DNA of 64,000 nucleotides from Bacillota bacterium (GCA_023418925.1 JAEZYS010000010.1:72431-136430); one strand, 5' to 3'. Shown: positions 9,567 to 19,243, counted from the first letter of the stretch. The notes: generated from the letters alone by a model not told the origin. Numbers and translations: made by a program.

Positions 9567-12233
9567 TCATGCCTTAAGAAAACACTGTAAAATCGGTGCA
9601 AATATTGCAAATCCAAGTGCTATAAGAAGTTGCTGTGAGGTCATAGGAACTGTTGAGAAAATCAACTGTAAAAAAGGAAGATAGATTGACGCAAATATTA
9701 TAGCAAGTGAAACAATAACAGCAAGAATCAGTTTCGGATTATTGAAATACGGAACTGTAAAAATGTTTTTCTTTTCAGACTTGCACTCAAAAACATGCAT
9801 AAGCTGTGACATTACAAGCGTAAACAGTGCCGCCGTCCTGGCAAGCTCAACGTTGTGATACATCATGTTTATAGCACTAAAGCTTCCAAGTGCACATAGG
9901 CCTATCAGTATGCCCCTGAATACAATTTTTGCAAGAAGTCCGTCCGAGAAAAAGCTTTCTTCAGCCTGTCTCGGCGGCTTTTTCATATTCTCCTTATCAA
10001 CTGGTTCAACACCTAGGGCAACAGCAGGAAGTCCGTCTGTAACAAGGTTTACAAGCAGAATCTGTGTCGGCAGAAGAACCATTGGCATTCCCATGATTAT
10101 CCCAAGAAACATTGTGAGAACCTCGCCGATGTTGCAGGAAAGCAAGTATCTTACAAATTTTCTTATGTTTGAATAAATACATCTTCCCTGCTCAACAGCC
10201 TTTACAAGCGTTGCAAAATTATCATCAAGCAGAACTACATCTGCAGCCTGTTTAGTTACATCTGTTCCTGTTATGCCCATTGAAACGCCTATGCTAGCCT
10301 CCTTGACAGCAGGTGCATCATTGACTCCGTCACCCGTCATGGTTACTATACGCCCCTTTTTCTTGAATGCCCTTACAATCCTCAGCTTGTCGGAAGGATT
10401 TACTCTTGCAAAAACTGCAACCTTAGGTATAATCTCCTCAAGCTCATTATCTGACATAACTTTAAGTTCAGAACCTGTCACAACAAGATCATCACCATGT
10501 AATATACCTGCCTGACGTGCAATTGCAGCGGCTGTATTCTTGTGGTCGCCCGTAATCATAACCGTTCTAATCTGTGCATCACGGCAAAGCCTTACTGCCT
10601 GTTTTGCCTCTGCTCTAGGAGGGTCAATCATACCCATAAGCCCGAGAAAAATCATTCCATGTTCAGTATCTTCAGATTCAGTAATCATCTTTTTGCTGAA
10701 CCCAAGAACTCGCAGAGCCTTTTCTGTCATTGCATCATGCCTTGCAGTAATCTCCCTTTTCATAGAACTGCTCATCTGCACAATACCGTTCTCTGTCAGA
10801 ACAAAACTGCATCGTTTCAGGATAATATCAAGTGAGCCTTTGGTATAAGCTGTTCTTGTTCCTGATGGTTCCTTGCATATTACTGTCATGCATCTGCTTT
10901 CACTATCAAAAGGAATTTCATCCATTCTAAGAAATTCGTTTTTAAGGCTTTCAGATGTAATATTTCCCTTTGCAGAAGCAACAAGGAGAGCAAGTTCAGT
11001 CGGGTCACCGACAGCATCATATTGCTTATCGGATGAAATTCTGCTCCTGTCACGGCTGAATACTTTTCCCTGTGGAGTAATGGCCGCATTGTTGCAGAGA
11101 ACAGCGCAAGTCATTATCTCTTTCAGGCTTGTAACGGAAGCAGGATTTACCCTTGAACCTTCATATGTAATCTCTCCGTTAGCCCTGTAGCCTGTTCCTG
11201 AAACATCATATTCCCTGCGGTTTGCATATATCTTTGTAACCGTCATTCTGTTTTCAGTGACTGTTCCCGTTTTGTCTGTACATATAACTGAAGCGCAGCC
11301 AAGTGTTTCAACAGAATGAAGCTTGTGGACAAGTGCCTTCTGTTTAAGCATACGGTTTACTGCTATGGCAAGAACTATGGTCACTGTTGCAGGAAGCCCC
11401 TCCGGAATAGCGGCAATGGCAATGGTTATGCCTGTCATAAGCATATCAAAAACAGGCTCACCCCTTAAAATACCTGCTCCCGCTACAACAACGCAGACAA
11501 CAAGGCAAATAATTGCAACTGTTTTTCCAAGCTCCCCAAGACGTTTCTGCAATGGTGTCAGCTCATCATCTATATCTGTGAGCATACCCGAAATCTGCCC
11601 CATCTGAGCGTTAAGACCCGTTGCAATTACTTTTGCCTCGGCAGTACCCTTTGTAATAACTGTTCCACTGTAAACTATATTTTTCTTTCCAACTGCATTA
11701 TCGGTATCATCATGTGCACCGACAAGCTTGTCGGCAGGAGTTGATTCACCTGTCAGTATGCTTTCATCCGCAAGAAGTCCCTTTGCATGTAACAGAACAG
11801 CATCAGCAGGAACTCTGTCACCAGCTTCAAGCACTATTATATCATCAGGAACAACATCAGATGCAGAAATGGAAACAAGATTACCATCACGGTATACCTT
11901 AGCAGACGGAGCTGACATGTTTTTCAGCGCAAGTAAAGTCTTTTCCGTCTTATATTCCTGGATAAATCCAAGAACTGCATTTACAAGAACAATTATTATG
12001 ATAGTTATCGCATCATACATTTCTCCCAGAAAGAAGGATATTATCGTTGCGGCAAGCAGGATAAGAACCATAATATCTTTAAACTGACCTAAAAAGATTT
12101 TTATTGGTTTTGATTTTTTATCACAAGCAAGAGCGTTTTCACCATGTGTCTGAAGCTTTTCATTTGCCTGTGCTGTAGACAGCCCTTTTTCATAAGTTTC
12201 AGAGGTATAACTCTTTTCAAGTATATCCAGCAT
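9567..12233 (-). CDS. Cation-translocating P-type ATPase (calcium type)
   Basis: A P-type ATPase of 888 residues that most resembles the P2A calcium pumps of bacteria. The N-terminal cation-ATPase domain (about 5-75) is followed by two membrane segments. The actuator motif LTGESTP lies near 160, PEGLP in segment 4 near 277, phosphorylation site Asp320 in DKTGTVT, a nucleotide-binding domain, and the hinge GDGVNDAP. Four to six C-terminal membrane segments complete the pump. PEGLP with GDGVNDAP is typical of Ca2+ or Mn2+ export; the ion is inferred. AGGGAGG lies before the ATG. A palindrome 72 nt upstream could be an operator. Confidence 0.92.
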   Translation of the reverse strand: MLDILEKSYTSETYEKGLSTAQANEKLQTHGENALACDKKSKPIKIFLGQFKDIMVLILLAATIISFFLGEMYDAITIIIIVLVNAVLGFIQEYKTEKTLLALKNMSAPSAKVYRDGNLVSISASDVVPDDIIVLEAGDRVPADAVLLHAKGLLADESILTGESTPADKLVGAHDDTDNAVGKKNIVYSGTVITKGTAEAKVIATGLNAQMGQISGMLTDIDDELTPLQKRLGELGKTVAIICLVVCVVVAGAGILRGEPVFDMLMTGITIAIAAIPEGLPATVTIVLAIAVNRMLKQKALVHKLHSVETLGCASVICTDKTGTVTENRMTVTKIYANRREYDVSGTGYRANGEITYEGSRVNPASVTSLKEIMTCAVLCNNAAITPQGKVFSRDRSRISSDKQYDAVGDPTELALLVASAKGNITSESLKNEFLRMDEIPFDSESRCMTVICKEPSGTRTAYTKGSLDIILKRCSFVLTENGIVQMSSSMKREITARHDAMTEKALRVLGFSKKMITESEDTEHGMIFLGLMGMIDPPRAEAKQAVRLCRDAQIRTVMITGDHKNTAAAIARQAGILHGDDLVVTGSELKVMSDNELEEIIPKVAVFARVNPSDKLRIVRAFKKKGRIVTMTGDGVNDAPAVKEASIGVSMGITGTDVTKQAADVVLLDDNFATLVKAVEQGRCIYSNIRKFVRYLLSCNIGEVLTMFLGIIMGMPMVLLPTQILLVNLVTDGLPAVALGVEPVDKENMKKPPRQAEESFFSDGLLAKIVFRGILIGLCALGSFSAINMMYHNVELARTAALFTLVMSQLMHVFECKSEKKNIFTVPYFNNPKLILAVIVSLAIIFASIYLPFLQLIFSTVPMTSQQLLIALGFAIFAPILQCFLKA

Positions 12234-12304
12234 ATTTGGCCTCCCTGATTATTTACAAATATTAATTAAAACCTTATCCTTTACAGATAAAATTTCGTAT
12301 TCTC

Positions 12305-12325
12305 ATACTAATTAAAGATTAGTAT
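12305..12325. promoter_or_regulatory. Palindrome upstream of the P-type ATPase
   Basis: ATACTAAT and ATTAGTAT form a perfect 8-bp inverted repeat around TAAAG. It lies between the terminator of the lipoprotein gene and the ATPase start, a plausible regulator site. The regulator is unknown. Confidence 0.4.
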
Positions 12326-12384
12326 TTTGTAACCGAAAAAAGTTACTTGTCCGTAAATATTATTCAGGAATGTCCTTTCTTATG

Positions 12385-12418
12385 CATAAAAAAGCTCAGG
12401 ATAAAAATCCTGAGCTTT
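12385..12418 (-). terminator. Terminator of the lipoprotein gene
   Basis: AAAGCTCAGGAT pairs perfectly with ATCCTGAGCTTT around AAAA, followed on the minus strand by TTTTTT. Confidence 0.85.
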
Positions 12419-12427
12419 TATAATATT

Positions 12428-13759
12428 CTAATAAACATAAAACTGAAGCACATTGTTATACTCGGTGAAAACATACCCATACGGCGAAGCTGAATATCCA
12501 CTTGCCCCAGATTGATTTTCAGGCTTTTCAAGCACCAGCTTACCACTGTATTCATAGCCAATTACGTTTCCGTTGATATCGAATCGCTCCTGCTTTGTAG
12601 TATATATAAGCTTTCCGTCCTCTTCACTGTATCCGTCTATGAGCATAAGTCCACCAAAATAATCATCACCTATAGCGGATGTCAGCGTATGGAGCCTACC
12701 GTCAAAATCCTTATACTTCTGCGGCGCATTTCTGAACATCTCATCAGTCAGGTTTTCGGAAAAGACTGTGTTTGTGTATGCTTTGAATGAATCTAAATCT
12801 GCAAAGCGTTCATCATCAACCATGAAATAAAAGTTGCTGTTATAATAAGTGCCTGAATTTTCGTCGAAAACAGGATCTTCAAAGTATCCTACTTCCTCAT
12901 TTAAAGGCAGAACATCACAGGTGAAGTACCTGTATAAATCATTTGCAAGCGCAAAATACCCATATCCGAAGTAAAGAGGATTTTCAGGAGAAAACTCTTC
13001 TCTTTTCTTTGTCATTATAAAATTGTCAGGATCAAAGGTATATGTGAATATTTCAGGATATTCAACATTGTTTTTAGTTACGATTGATATCGGAGGCATA
13101 TACTTCAGAGGTTCCGTGCAGTATAAATCCATGCCTTTGACAGCTTCATAGTATAATGGTTCTTCTTCTGTATCGTCCTCTATGGAAATCTGATTCAGAG
13201 TACCGTCTTGTATCGCATAGAACTTTGATATAATATACGGCGTTATCTCCTCATTTATATAATTATCTGCATAAAAATATAACTGCAGAACATCAGGAAC
13301 ACTTTTACCCTCCTGCTGATTGCTCAACACCTTGCAGAAACTGCTTATCATTGATGCATCGTTTTCGTTGCTGACACTGTAATCTGCCGGTGCTTCAACA
13401 GAAATGCTGTTAAGGTTATAGTCGTTGTCTTCAATATTAAAAATTACGCTGCTCCCGTCATTTTCAGGGTCATTCTGAACAGAAACAACATAATAATCCC
13501 TGCCGTTGCTCATTTTAAAAACTATGCCATTTGCTGAAAAAGCATACTTATCAGCTGGGGGTTCTTCAGCAGCATAGACCTGATTTGATCCGTTTTTCAG
13601 AATTATGTTATTTTCCGCGACATTCTGAGAATAATCAGTCATTGAAGACATTTCTGCTCCACCAGCAGGTTTATCTGCTTTTGCGTCTGAACAACTGCAT
13701 AAAACTAAAGTGAGGGTTGCTGCAAAACAAATTATTAAATTAAATATGTATTTTTTCAC
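12428..13759 (-). CDS. Lipoprotein of unknown function
   Basis: A secreted lipoprotein of 443 residues. The signal peptide KKYIFNLIICFAATLTLVLC ends in a lipobox LVLC-S. The mature part is acidic and rich in Tyr, Asn and Asp and contains no domain I recognise. GTG 13759 is chosen: GAGAGGGGAG lies 4-5 nt upstream and a promoter lies just before it. An ATG at 13810 in the same frame overlaps the -35 region of that promoter, so it cannot be the start of that transcript. It has its own promoter and terminator. Confidence 0.75.
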   Translation of the reverse strand: MKKYIFNLIICFAATLTLVLCSCSDAKADKPAGGAEMSSMTDYSQNVAENNIILKNGSNQVYAAEEPPADKYAFSANGIVFKMSNGRDYYVVSVQNDPENDGSSVIFNIEDNDYNLNSISVEAPADYSVSNENDASMISSFCKVLSNQQEGKSVPDVLQLYFYADNYINEEITPYIISKFYAIQDGTLNQISIEDDTEEEPLYYEAVKGMDLYCTEPLKYMPPISIVTKNNVEYPEIFTYTFDPDNFIMTKKREEFSPENPLYFGYGYFALANDLYRYFTCDVLPLNEEVGYFEDPVFDENSGTYYNSNFYFMVDDERFADLDSFKAYTNTVFSENLTDEMFRNAPQKYKDFDGRLHTLTSAIGDDYFGGLMLIDGYSEEDGKLIYTTKQERFDINGNVIGYEYSGKLVLEKPENQSGASGYSASPYGYVFTEYNNVLQFYVY

Positions 13760-13786
13760 AATACTCCCCTCTCTGTTTTTTGTTTT

Positions 13787-13815
13787 ATTATAACATTTCC
13801 CAAAGCCCATTACAA
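13787..13815 (-). promoter_or_regulatory. Promoter of the lipoprotein gene
   Basis: On the minus strand TTGTAA (13815-13810) and TATAAT (13792-13787) are 17 nt apart, with a TGT extension. Confidence 0.7.
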
Positions 13816-13850
13816 TTACATTTTTATTACAGTTTGCTTACATATAGTAA

Positions 13851-13882
13851 AAGCTGTTCGCAATATTTTATGCAAACAGCTT
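13851..13882 (-). terminator. Hairpin after the phosphoesterase gene
   Basis: AAGCTGTT-GCA pairs with TGC-AACAGCTT around an 8-nt loop. Minus-strand CTTTTACT follows. It probably ends the phosphoesterase transcript. Confidence 0.55.
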
Positions 13883-13945
13883 AAATTTTGTGTAATGATT
13901 AATAATCCTTTACTTAACATTGAATTTTTTTAATATTATTATTTC

Positions 13946-14812
13946 TTAACCGTCTTTTCTGTGTAATGTTACTGTGACAATTTCAGGTCGGTTAAATATT
14001 CTTACAGAACCAAGGCCTCTGCTTACGACAAGCTTCTTGCCTTTTACAGTATACACACCCTCTTTATATTTAGGAAGCAGACCTCTTTCAGGAGAAAGAA
14101 TACCCTTGACAAACGGAAGCCTTATAAAACCGCCGTGTACATGTCCGCTGAAAGTTATATCAGCACCCCAGTATGCATAAACATCAAAATCAAGCGGGTT
14201 ATGAGCAAGCAAAAGTACAAGTCTGTTTTCTGGAAGCCTGCCCAGATGTTTTCTCATTGCACCGGGGGTAAATGGCTTATATACCTTTGCATATTCCCTG
14301 ACACCCTTGTAATACTCAGCTGAATAACAAAGCCCGCACATTGTTATAGCATCACCGTTGATTTTAAACTCTGTTTTTCTGTTGTCAAGACAAATAAGAC
14401 CTGCACTTTCAAGCTCATTGTTAAGAAAATCAAAAACACCGGGAGCAAGGTCGGATTTTTCATGGTTTCCATTCACATAATAAACAGGGTACTTCTTTGC
14501 AAGATTCCTGCAAAGTTCAATATACTCACTGACATTAGCATTAGTATGACTGACCATATCACCCGTAATAACAACTATATCAGGGTTTTCATCATAAATA
14601 CGTCTTATAAGTCCCCTGTTGTTTTCACCGAAAACCTCGTTGTGAAGATCAGAAAGATGAATTATTTTTATGCCGTCAAAAGATTCAGGCAATTTTTTTG
14701 AATTTATTTCATAATGCGAAATTTCAGGCAGCATAAGTAAGTTGCTTAAAAAACCTATTGCACCGCCTATTGTAATAGCCGCTCCGAATTTATACGGCGA
14801 TTTCATAACCAA
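13946..14812 (-). CDS. Membrane-anchored metallophosphoesterase
   Basis: A calcineurin-like phosphoesterase of 288 residues. An N-terminal hydrophobic stretch (about 8-28) is followed by the metal-binding blocks LSDLHNE, ITGDMV, GNHE and GHVHGG, which together form a two-metal site. It resembles the YkuE group of membrane-associated phosphoesterases. The substrate (lipid, nucleotide or wall precursor) cannot be told. TTG 14812 sits 7 nt after AGAGGTG; ATG 14806 two codons later is an alternative start. Confidence 0.85.
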   Translation of the reverse strand: MVMKSPYKFGAAITIGGAIGFLSNLLMLPEISHYEINSKKLPESFDGIKIIHLSDLHNEVFGENNRGLIRRIYDENPDIVVITGDMVSHTNANVSEYIELCRNLAKKYPVYYVNGNHEKSDLAPGVFDFLNNELESAGLICLDNRKTEFKINGDAITMCGLCYSAEYYKGVREYAKVYKPFTPGAMRKHLGRLPENRLVLLLAHNPLDFDVYAYWGADITFSGHVHGGFIRLPFVKGILSPERGLLPKYKEGVYTVKGKKLVVSRGLGSVRIFNRPEIVTVTLHRKDG

Positions 14813-14902
14813 ATCGTATCACCTCTAAGTTATTGTACACTAAACATGCCCTAAATACAACTGGAAATATTAAATGAAATAATACGGTTTTAAACCTATT
14901 GC

Positions 14903-14931
14903 TTGATTAAGCATTTTAAATGTTGTATAAT
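14903..14931 (+). promoter_or_regulatory. Promoter of the AT-rich gene before rnhA
   Basis: TTGATT and TATAAT are 17 nt apart. The -35 box lies in a small palindrome, TGCTT-GATT-AAGCA (14900-14913), which could be an operator. Confidence 0.65.
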
Positions 14932-14990
14932 ACCTTTAAATATATTTTACTGTGTAATATTTGACAAAATTTTAAAAACGGAGAACTGTG

Positions 14991-15659
14991 ATGAAAGAGT
15001 TAGAAAATCTGTTTGATATGTGGGAGAAAAAACATCTAGAGAAAGGATATAAAAGATTTATTCGGGATGGCATTGTTGATGAAAAATGGTGGTTGCAAGA
15101 GCAAAAAGTACCGAAGATATGCTATTTTTTGAAAGAAGCAAGAACCGAACAAAAAGAAGGATATAATCTTATTAAGGATTTGTATAATTATGAGCCATGG
15201 AATTTATGGCAGAGGGTAGCCGTTTGGACACAAGCAATACAATTTGTATTTGCTGGAGAAAGAGCCTATAATGAAGAAAAGATAAAACTAAAAGCGGAAA
15301 CCGCCATAAGACAGATTGCAGTAGTAAATGTAAAAAAAAGTGATGGATTAGCAGAATCTAATGAGAAGGACCTGTTGAAATATGTGCAGGAAGATAAATT
15401 AGAGATAAAAAAAGAACTGCAAATCATAAATCCTGATATTATTGTTTGTGGATACACATTTGGTATGCTGAAAGCCGTGTTGGGTGATGAATTGGATGTT
15501 GAAAAGACCTCTGATACAATGTACGGTTTTTGGAAAGATAAGTTGATTATTGATTACTATCATCCTGCTTGTCATTATCCAAATCGAGTCAATTATTATG
15601 CATTGATGTCAATTTGTCGATTGGCATTAGCCGAATGGGAAGAGAGAAAAGCTATATGA
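14991..15659 (+). CDS. Hypothetical protein, uracil-DNA-glycosylase-fold-like
   Basis: A soluble protein of 222 residues that I do not firmly recognise. The block [12 protein letters not shown] followed about 45 residues later by [15 protein letters not shown] has the spacing seen in the last part of uracil-DNA-glycosylase-fold proteins (strand, then a His loop). The N-terminal half is helical and rich in Lys, Glu and Trp. ATG 14991 is 7 nt from GGAG. Coding is more AT-rich than the neighbours (many AAA, GAA and TTA codons), which hints at recent acquisition. The stop overlaps the rnhA start (ATGA). Confidence 0.6.
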   Translation: MKELENLFDMWEKKHLEKGYKRFIRDGIVDEKWWLQEQKVPKICYFLKEARTEQKEGYNLIKDLYNYEPWNLWQRVAVWTQAIQFVFAGERAYNEEKIKLKAETAIRQIAVVNVKKSDGLAESNEKDLLKYVQEDKLEIKKELQIINPDIIVCGYTFGMLKAVLGDELDVEKTSDTMYGFWKDKLIIDYYHPACHYPNRVNYYALMSICRLALAEWEERKAI

Positions 15660-16093
15660 CTGTTGAAATATTTACTGACGGTGCATGTTCAGGAAATCCC
15701 GGTCCGGGCGGATATGGTGCAATCCTTCGCTGTGGTTCTCATGTCAAGGAAATCTCAGGGGGAGAAAGCAATACTACCAATAACAGAATGGAGCTTTCAG
15801 GTGTTATTGCTGCACTTTCTGCTCTTAAAAAGCCATGCGATGTAATCCTTACAACTGACAGTAAATATGTCTGCGACAGCGTAACAAAAGGCTGGGCAAG
15901 GTCATGGCAGAAGAACGGCTGGAAAAAAGCAGACAAGAAGCCTGCTCTAAATGCCGATCTATGGGAACAGCTTTTAAAGCTTCTTGATGTCCATAACGTT
16001 AAGTTTATCTGGGTAAAAGGACATGCTGGCCATCCTGAAAATGAACGATGTGATGAACTTGCAGTTATTCAGAGAGATAAATATAAAAGTTAA
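15656..16093 (+). CDS. rnhA: Ribonuclease HI
   Basis: Cleaves RNA in RNA-DNA hybrids, removing primers and R-loops. The 145-residue length and the whole fold match bacterial RNase HI. The four acidic catalytic residues are in [28 protein letters not shown] and NERCDELA. The true start is ATG 15656, which overlaps the preceding stop; the frame is open further upstream but lies within the previous gene. Ribosome binding is weak, so translation probably depends on coupling. Confidence 0.93.
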   Translation: MTVEIFTDGACSGNPGPGGYGAILRCGSHVKEISGGESNTTNNRMELSGVIAALSALKKPCDVILTTDSKYVCDSVTKGWARSWQKNGWKKADKKPALNADLWEQLLKLLDVHNVKFIWVKGHAGHPENERCDELAVIQRDKYKS

Positions 16094-16154
16094 TTTTCTG
16101 TAAAAATATACTTTTATTATAGTTTTTGGTTTGCAATATTTATAATAAATGCTA

Positions 16155-16183
16155 TTGCAAAATACACTAAACAGGTATATAAT
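16155..16183 (+). promoter_or_regulatory. Promoter upstream of iscS
   Basis: TTGCAA (16155-16160) and TATAAT (16178-16183) are 17 nt apart. A second possible extended -10, TGC TATAAT, lies at 16283-16291 nearer the gene. Confidence 0.6.
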
Positions 16184-16219
16184 ATAAGTATATTGGGAAT
16201 AACGATAATCAAGCAGTTT

Positions 16220-16260
16220 CTGCATAAAATAATTATCTATACTTATAATTTATTATGCAG
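16220..16260 (+). other. Inverted repeat in the iscS leader
   Basis: CTGCATAA (16220-16227) pairs with TTATGCAG (16253-16260), and pairing continues inwards through AT-rich bases with one bulge. It lies between the distal promoter and the iscS start. Confidence 0.45.
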
Positions 16261-16315
16261 TAAAAAAGCAGATTTATTGCCATGCTATAATTTTACTATA
16301 AAAGGATTTGTATAT

Positions 16316-17545
16316 ATGGAAAAAAGATTTGTTTATGCCGATAATGCCGCAACAACAGGCGTTTCGGAAAAGGTTCTCAATGCAATGCTTCCGTATCTGA
16401 AGGATCAGTTTGGAAACCCGTCAAGTATCTTCTATTCAATCGGACAAAATGCAAACCGTGCGGTTGATAAGGCAAGAGAACAGGTTGCTGCAGCTCTTGG
16501 TTGTACTCCGTCCGAAATATTTTTTACCGGCTGTGGTTCTGAATCAGATAACTGGGCGCTGAAATCTACTGCTCGGCAGATGAAGAAAAAAGGCAAGAAT
16601 CATATCATCACAACTACATTTGAACATCATGCAATTCTACACACCTGCCAGTACCTTGAAAAAGAAGGATTTGAAGTAACATACCTCCCTGTTGACGAAA
16701 AGGGACTTGTTACTGCTGAACAGGTCAAGGAGGCAATCAAGGATACAACTGCTCTTGTAAGCATTATGTATGCAAACAACGAAATCGGAACAATCCAGCC
16801 TATTCCTGAAATCGGTGCTGTCTGTCACGAAAAGGGCGTACTCTTTCATACAGATGCTGTTCAGGCTATCGGAAATGTTCCAATTAACGTCAAAGAGCAG
16901 AACATAGATATGCTTTCAATTTCAGGTCACAAGATCCATGCCCAGAAGGGTATCGGTGCTTTGTATGTAAGAAAGGGCGTTACTCTTGAAAATCTTATTC
17001 ACGGTGGTGCTCAGGAAAGAGGCCGTCGTGCTGGAACAGAAAACGTTCCTGCTATTGTAGGACTTGGTGAAGCTATTACTGCAGCCTGCGAAAACATGCC
17101 TGCAAAGATTGAAAAAGTAACAAAAATGCGCAACCGCCTTATTGACGAGATACTTAAAATTGAATGTACACGTCTTAACGGTGACAGGGACAAGCGTCTC
17201 TGCGGAAACGTGAACATTTCATTCCTTGGCGTTGAGGGTGAACTTCTTCTTTTAAGGCTCAATATGGAAGGAATCTGCGCTTCAAGCGGTTCTGCCTGCA
17301 CATCAGGTTCGCTCGACCCATCACACGTTCTTCTTTCCCTCGGACTTCCGCATGAAATTGCACATGGCTCTCTCCGATTATCAATTTCAGACGAAACAAC
17401 CGAAGAGGATATCGACTATATAATTGAAAAAGTTCCACAGGTTATAACATATATCAGAAGTATGTCATGTTTCTGGGATGATGTTACAAAAGGAAAAGAA
17501 AAAATCCAGAAATTATTACAGTATGTTTCACCAATGAAAAATTAA
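16316..17545 (+). CDS. iscS: Cysteine desulfurase (IscS/NifS type)
   Basis: A pyridoxal-phosphate enzyme that takes sulfur from cysteine and passes it to IscU for Fe-S cluster assembly. The protein has 409 residues. Landmarks are YADNAATT near the start, the PLP-binding lysine in [12 protein letters not shown], and the active-site cysteine loop [12 protein letters not shown] 16316 has AAAGGA about 9 nt upstream; the open frame extends further up without a ribosome binding site. iscU follows after 25 nt. No IscR-type repressor gene is adjacent. The many Fe-S proteins in this window would need this pair. Confidence 0.95.
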   Translation: MEKRFVYADNAATTGVSEKVLNAMLPYLKDQFGNPSSIFYSIGQNANRAVDKAREQVAAALGCTPSEIFFTGCGSESDNWALKSTARQMKKKGKNHIITTTFEHHAILHTCQYLEKEGFEVTYLPVDEKGLVTAEQVKEAIKDTTALVSIMYANNEIGTIQPIPEIGAVCHEKGVLFHTDAVQAIGNVPINVKEQNIDMLSISGHKIHAQKGIGALYVRKGVTLENLIHGGAQERGRRAGTENVPAIVGLGEAITAACENMPAKIEKVTKMRNRLIDEILKIECTRLNGDRDKRLCGNVNISFLGVEGELLLLRLNMEGICASSGSACTSGSLDPSHVLLSLGLPHEIAHGSLRLSISDETTEEDIDYIIEKVPQVITYIRSMSCFWDDVTKGKEKIQKLLQYVSPMKN

Positions 17546-17570
17546 TTTATATAAAAGGAATGAGATTAAA

Positions 17571-17996
17571 ATGGTATACAGTGAAAAAGTAATGGACCAC
17601 TTCACAAACCCTAGAAACGTCGGCGAAATTGCTGACGCTGACGGTATCGGTGAAGTTGGCAACGCTAAGTGCGGCGATATAATGAGAATGTATCTTAAGG
17701 TTGACAACAATACCATCACAGATGTAAAGTTCAAAACCTTCGGCTGCGGTGCTGCTGTAGCTACATCCTCAATTGCGACAGAAATGATTAAGGGTAAAAC
17801 AATTGATGACGCTCTCAAGCTTACAAACAAGGCTGTTGTTGAAGCACTTGAAGGACTTCCGCCAGCAAAGCTCCACTGTTCAGTTCTCGCAGAACAGGCT
17901 TTGAAGTCAGCTATATCTGATTACTACAAGCGTCAGGGCGTTGACCCTACACCTATCGTAGGAGAAATCGGAGAATGTGAAGCTTGCCAGCATTAA
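17571..17996 (+). CDS. iscU: Iron-sulfur cluster scaffold protein
   Basis: A scaffold on which 2Fe-2S clusters are built before transfer to client proteins. The 141 residues show the three ligand cysteines in NAKCGDIM, KTFGCGAA and LHCSVLAEQ. The C-terminal tail GECEACQH adds a CxxC pair seen in the NifU-like proteins of some clostridia. AAAGGA precedes the ATG, which is 25 nt after iscS. A strong terminator follows. Confidence 0.94.
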   Translation: MVYSEKVMDHFTNPRNVGEIADADGIGEVGNAKCGDIMRMYLKVDNNTITDVKFKTFGCGAAVATSSIATEMIKGKTIDDALKLTNKAVVEALEGLPPAKLHCSVLAEQALKSAISDYYKRQGVDPTPIVGEIGECEACQH

Positions 17997-18091
17997 TCAG
18001 CCAATTGACAATTTGTTTTATTATTTTATTATTGATATAATAATTATAATTTAATAGCATTGACACGACACATGTTTTACCTTTGGTATGT

Positions 18092-18133
18092 AAATCTGAT
18101 TACGGAACAAAAATTCTGTAATCAGATTTTTTT
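18092..18133 (+). terminator. Terminator of iscS-iscU
   Basis: AAATCTGATTACGGAA pairs with TTCTGTAATCAGATTT (one G-U), followed by a T-run to 18133. Confidence 0.85.
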
Positions 18134-18349
18134 GAAGGGTGAACGGGATTCAATCTTCTTACACTTTTAGCTGGTTGACTGAAGCTTGTATGCTTCAATC
18201 TTCCCTTCACATTCTTTACACAGCTATTCTTCCTTCAGGCTTTTATCAGAACTGTATTCAAGTTTATATTCGGCAGAAACGAAAACAAAACAGTTTCAGC
18301 ACAGAATGATGAAGTCAGCACCGCTTAAAATTATCAATACATTAAAATG
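18134..18349. other. Intergenic stretch with no recognised gene
   Basis: Between two terminators. Two plus-strand frames stay open for about 50-60 codons but lack a start or ribosome binding site. The word CAATCTTC occurs twice and GAAGC-GCTTC can pair at 18181-18196. It may be a gene remnant or a small RNA; I cannot tell. Confidence 0.3.
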
Positions 18350-18383
18350 CACCTCCGAAGAATAAAGTTTCGGAGGTGTTTTT
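18350..18383 (+). terminator. Terminator-like hairpin
   Basis: CACCTCCGAA pairs with TTCGGAGGTG, followed by TTTTT on the plus strand. On the minus strand only TTTT follows, so it could also end the regulator gene. Confidence 0.7.
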
Positions 18384-18404
18384 GCGACACTTAATGTAAA
18401 TCAG

Positions 18405-19115
18405 TTATTCACTTTGAATATGAATATAAATATCCATGTAGTCTATTTCATTCTCTTTGTGCACATATTCAAAACATTCAAGGAAATCCGCCGATGTATC
18501 GACCTTGACAGAAGAACTTTTAAGATAATCAAGAATTTTTCTGTATCCTCCCGGTATCATCTCAAACGGTCTTGAAAAAGGATTTCTAATTGTTATACAA
18601 GCATAATCGGCAGCCTCCTGCCTTACAATTTCAACTCCCTTGAAATCTGCTTTTATCTCATCTGGAATAATACAGGCAGAAACATATCCTCTCAGTCCAA
18701 ACTGACTATGCTGTTCATAAGATACAAACGGAAAATCCCATCCAATGCGCTTGAGTTTCTCACCTGTTATGTTACTCAGTCCATTCTGCATTTCCCAGTT
18801 GTCCATGTAAGCATTCACATCATCCTCAGGATTAGGTGAAATAATAATGTACCTTGCCATCTGAAAGGCTTCAACGTGCTTAAATGTCACATCAGAATAC
18901 TCGTTCTGCTTGTTATTCATATTTTCCTTAAGCATTTCATCCAGTTTGCAGTGGAAAATCTCCGACAACTCAATCAGCTTCGGAATTTCGGGAAGCGCTT
19001 CTCCTGATTCCCATTTTGAAACTGTCTGTCTGGAAACACCTAGCTTTTCAGCAAGCTGCTCCTGCGTAAGTTTATTTGCCTGCCTTAAATATTGAATATT
19101 AGAATTAAATAACAT
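18405..19115 (-). CDS. XRE-family regulator with GyrI-like effector domain
   Basis: A transcription regulator of 236 residues. The N-terminal HTH (about 8-62, with QEQLAEKLGVSRQTVSKWE) binds DNA. Residues 75-236 resemble the GyrI-like/AraC effector-binding fold, which binds small hydrophobic or cationic ligands. This pairing is common in firmicute regulators of drug response. AAGGAGG lies before the ATG and an extended -10 upstream. No obvious target gene is adjacent, so it may act elsewhere or on itself. Confidence 0.8.
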   Translation of the reverse strand: MLFNSNIQYLRQANKLTQEQLAEKLGVSRQTVSKWESGEALPEIPKLIELSEIFHCKLDEMLKENMNNKQNEYSDVTFKHVEAFQMARYIIISPNPEDDVNAYMDNWEMQNGLSNITGEKLKRIGWDFPFVSYEQHSQFGLRGYVSACIIPDEIKADFKGVEIVRQEAADYACITIRNPFSRPFEMIPGGYRKILDYLKSSSVKVDTSADFLECFEYVHKENEIDYMDIYIHIQSE

Positions 19116-19138
19116 ATTGTATTCCTCCTTTTTTCTAT

Positions 19139-19147
19139 ATTATAGCA
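19139..19147 (-). promoter_or_regulatory. Extended -10 promoter of the XRE regulator
   Basis: TGC TATAAT on the minus strand (19147-19139), about 25 nt before the start codon. No good -35 box. Confidence 0.55.
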
Positions 19148-19189
19148 TCGGTTTTAGTCCTTCTCCACCAATTTCATAGTGCTTTTTTG

Positions 19190-19213
19190 AAAGAAAATGC
19201 AACCTGACGTTGC
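19190..19213 (-). terminator. Terminator after tatD
   Basis: GCAAC-CTGAC-GTTGC hairpin at 19199-19213, followed on the minus strand by ATTTTCTTTC. Confidence 0.5.
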
Positions 19214-19243
19214 GAAATACAAATATGTTTTTCAGTTCACTTT

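Noticed and set aside
13760..13810. Longer N-terminus for the lipoprotein from ATG 13810
   Set aside because: The ATG lies in the -35 region of the promoter; GTG 13759 gives a standard lipoprotein signal peptide.
18134..18349. Protein gene between two terminators
   Set aside because: Two overlapping frames are open but neither has a start with a ribosome binding site, and no product is recognisable.
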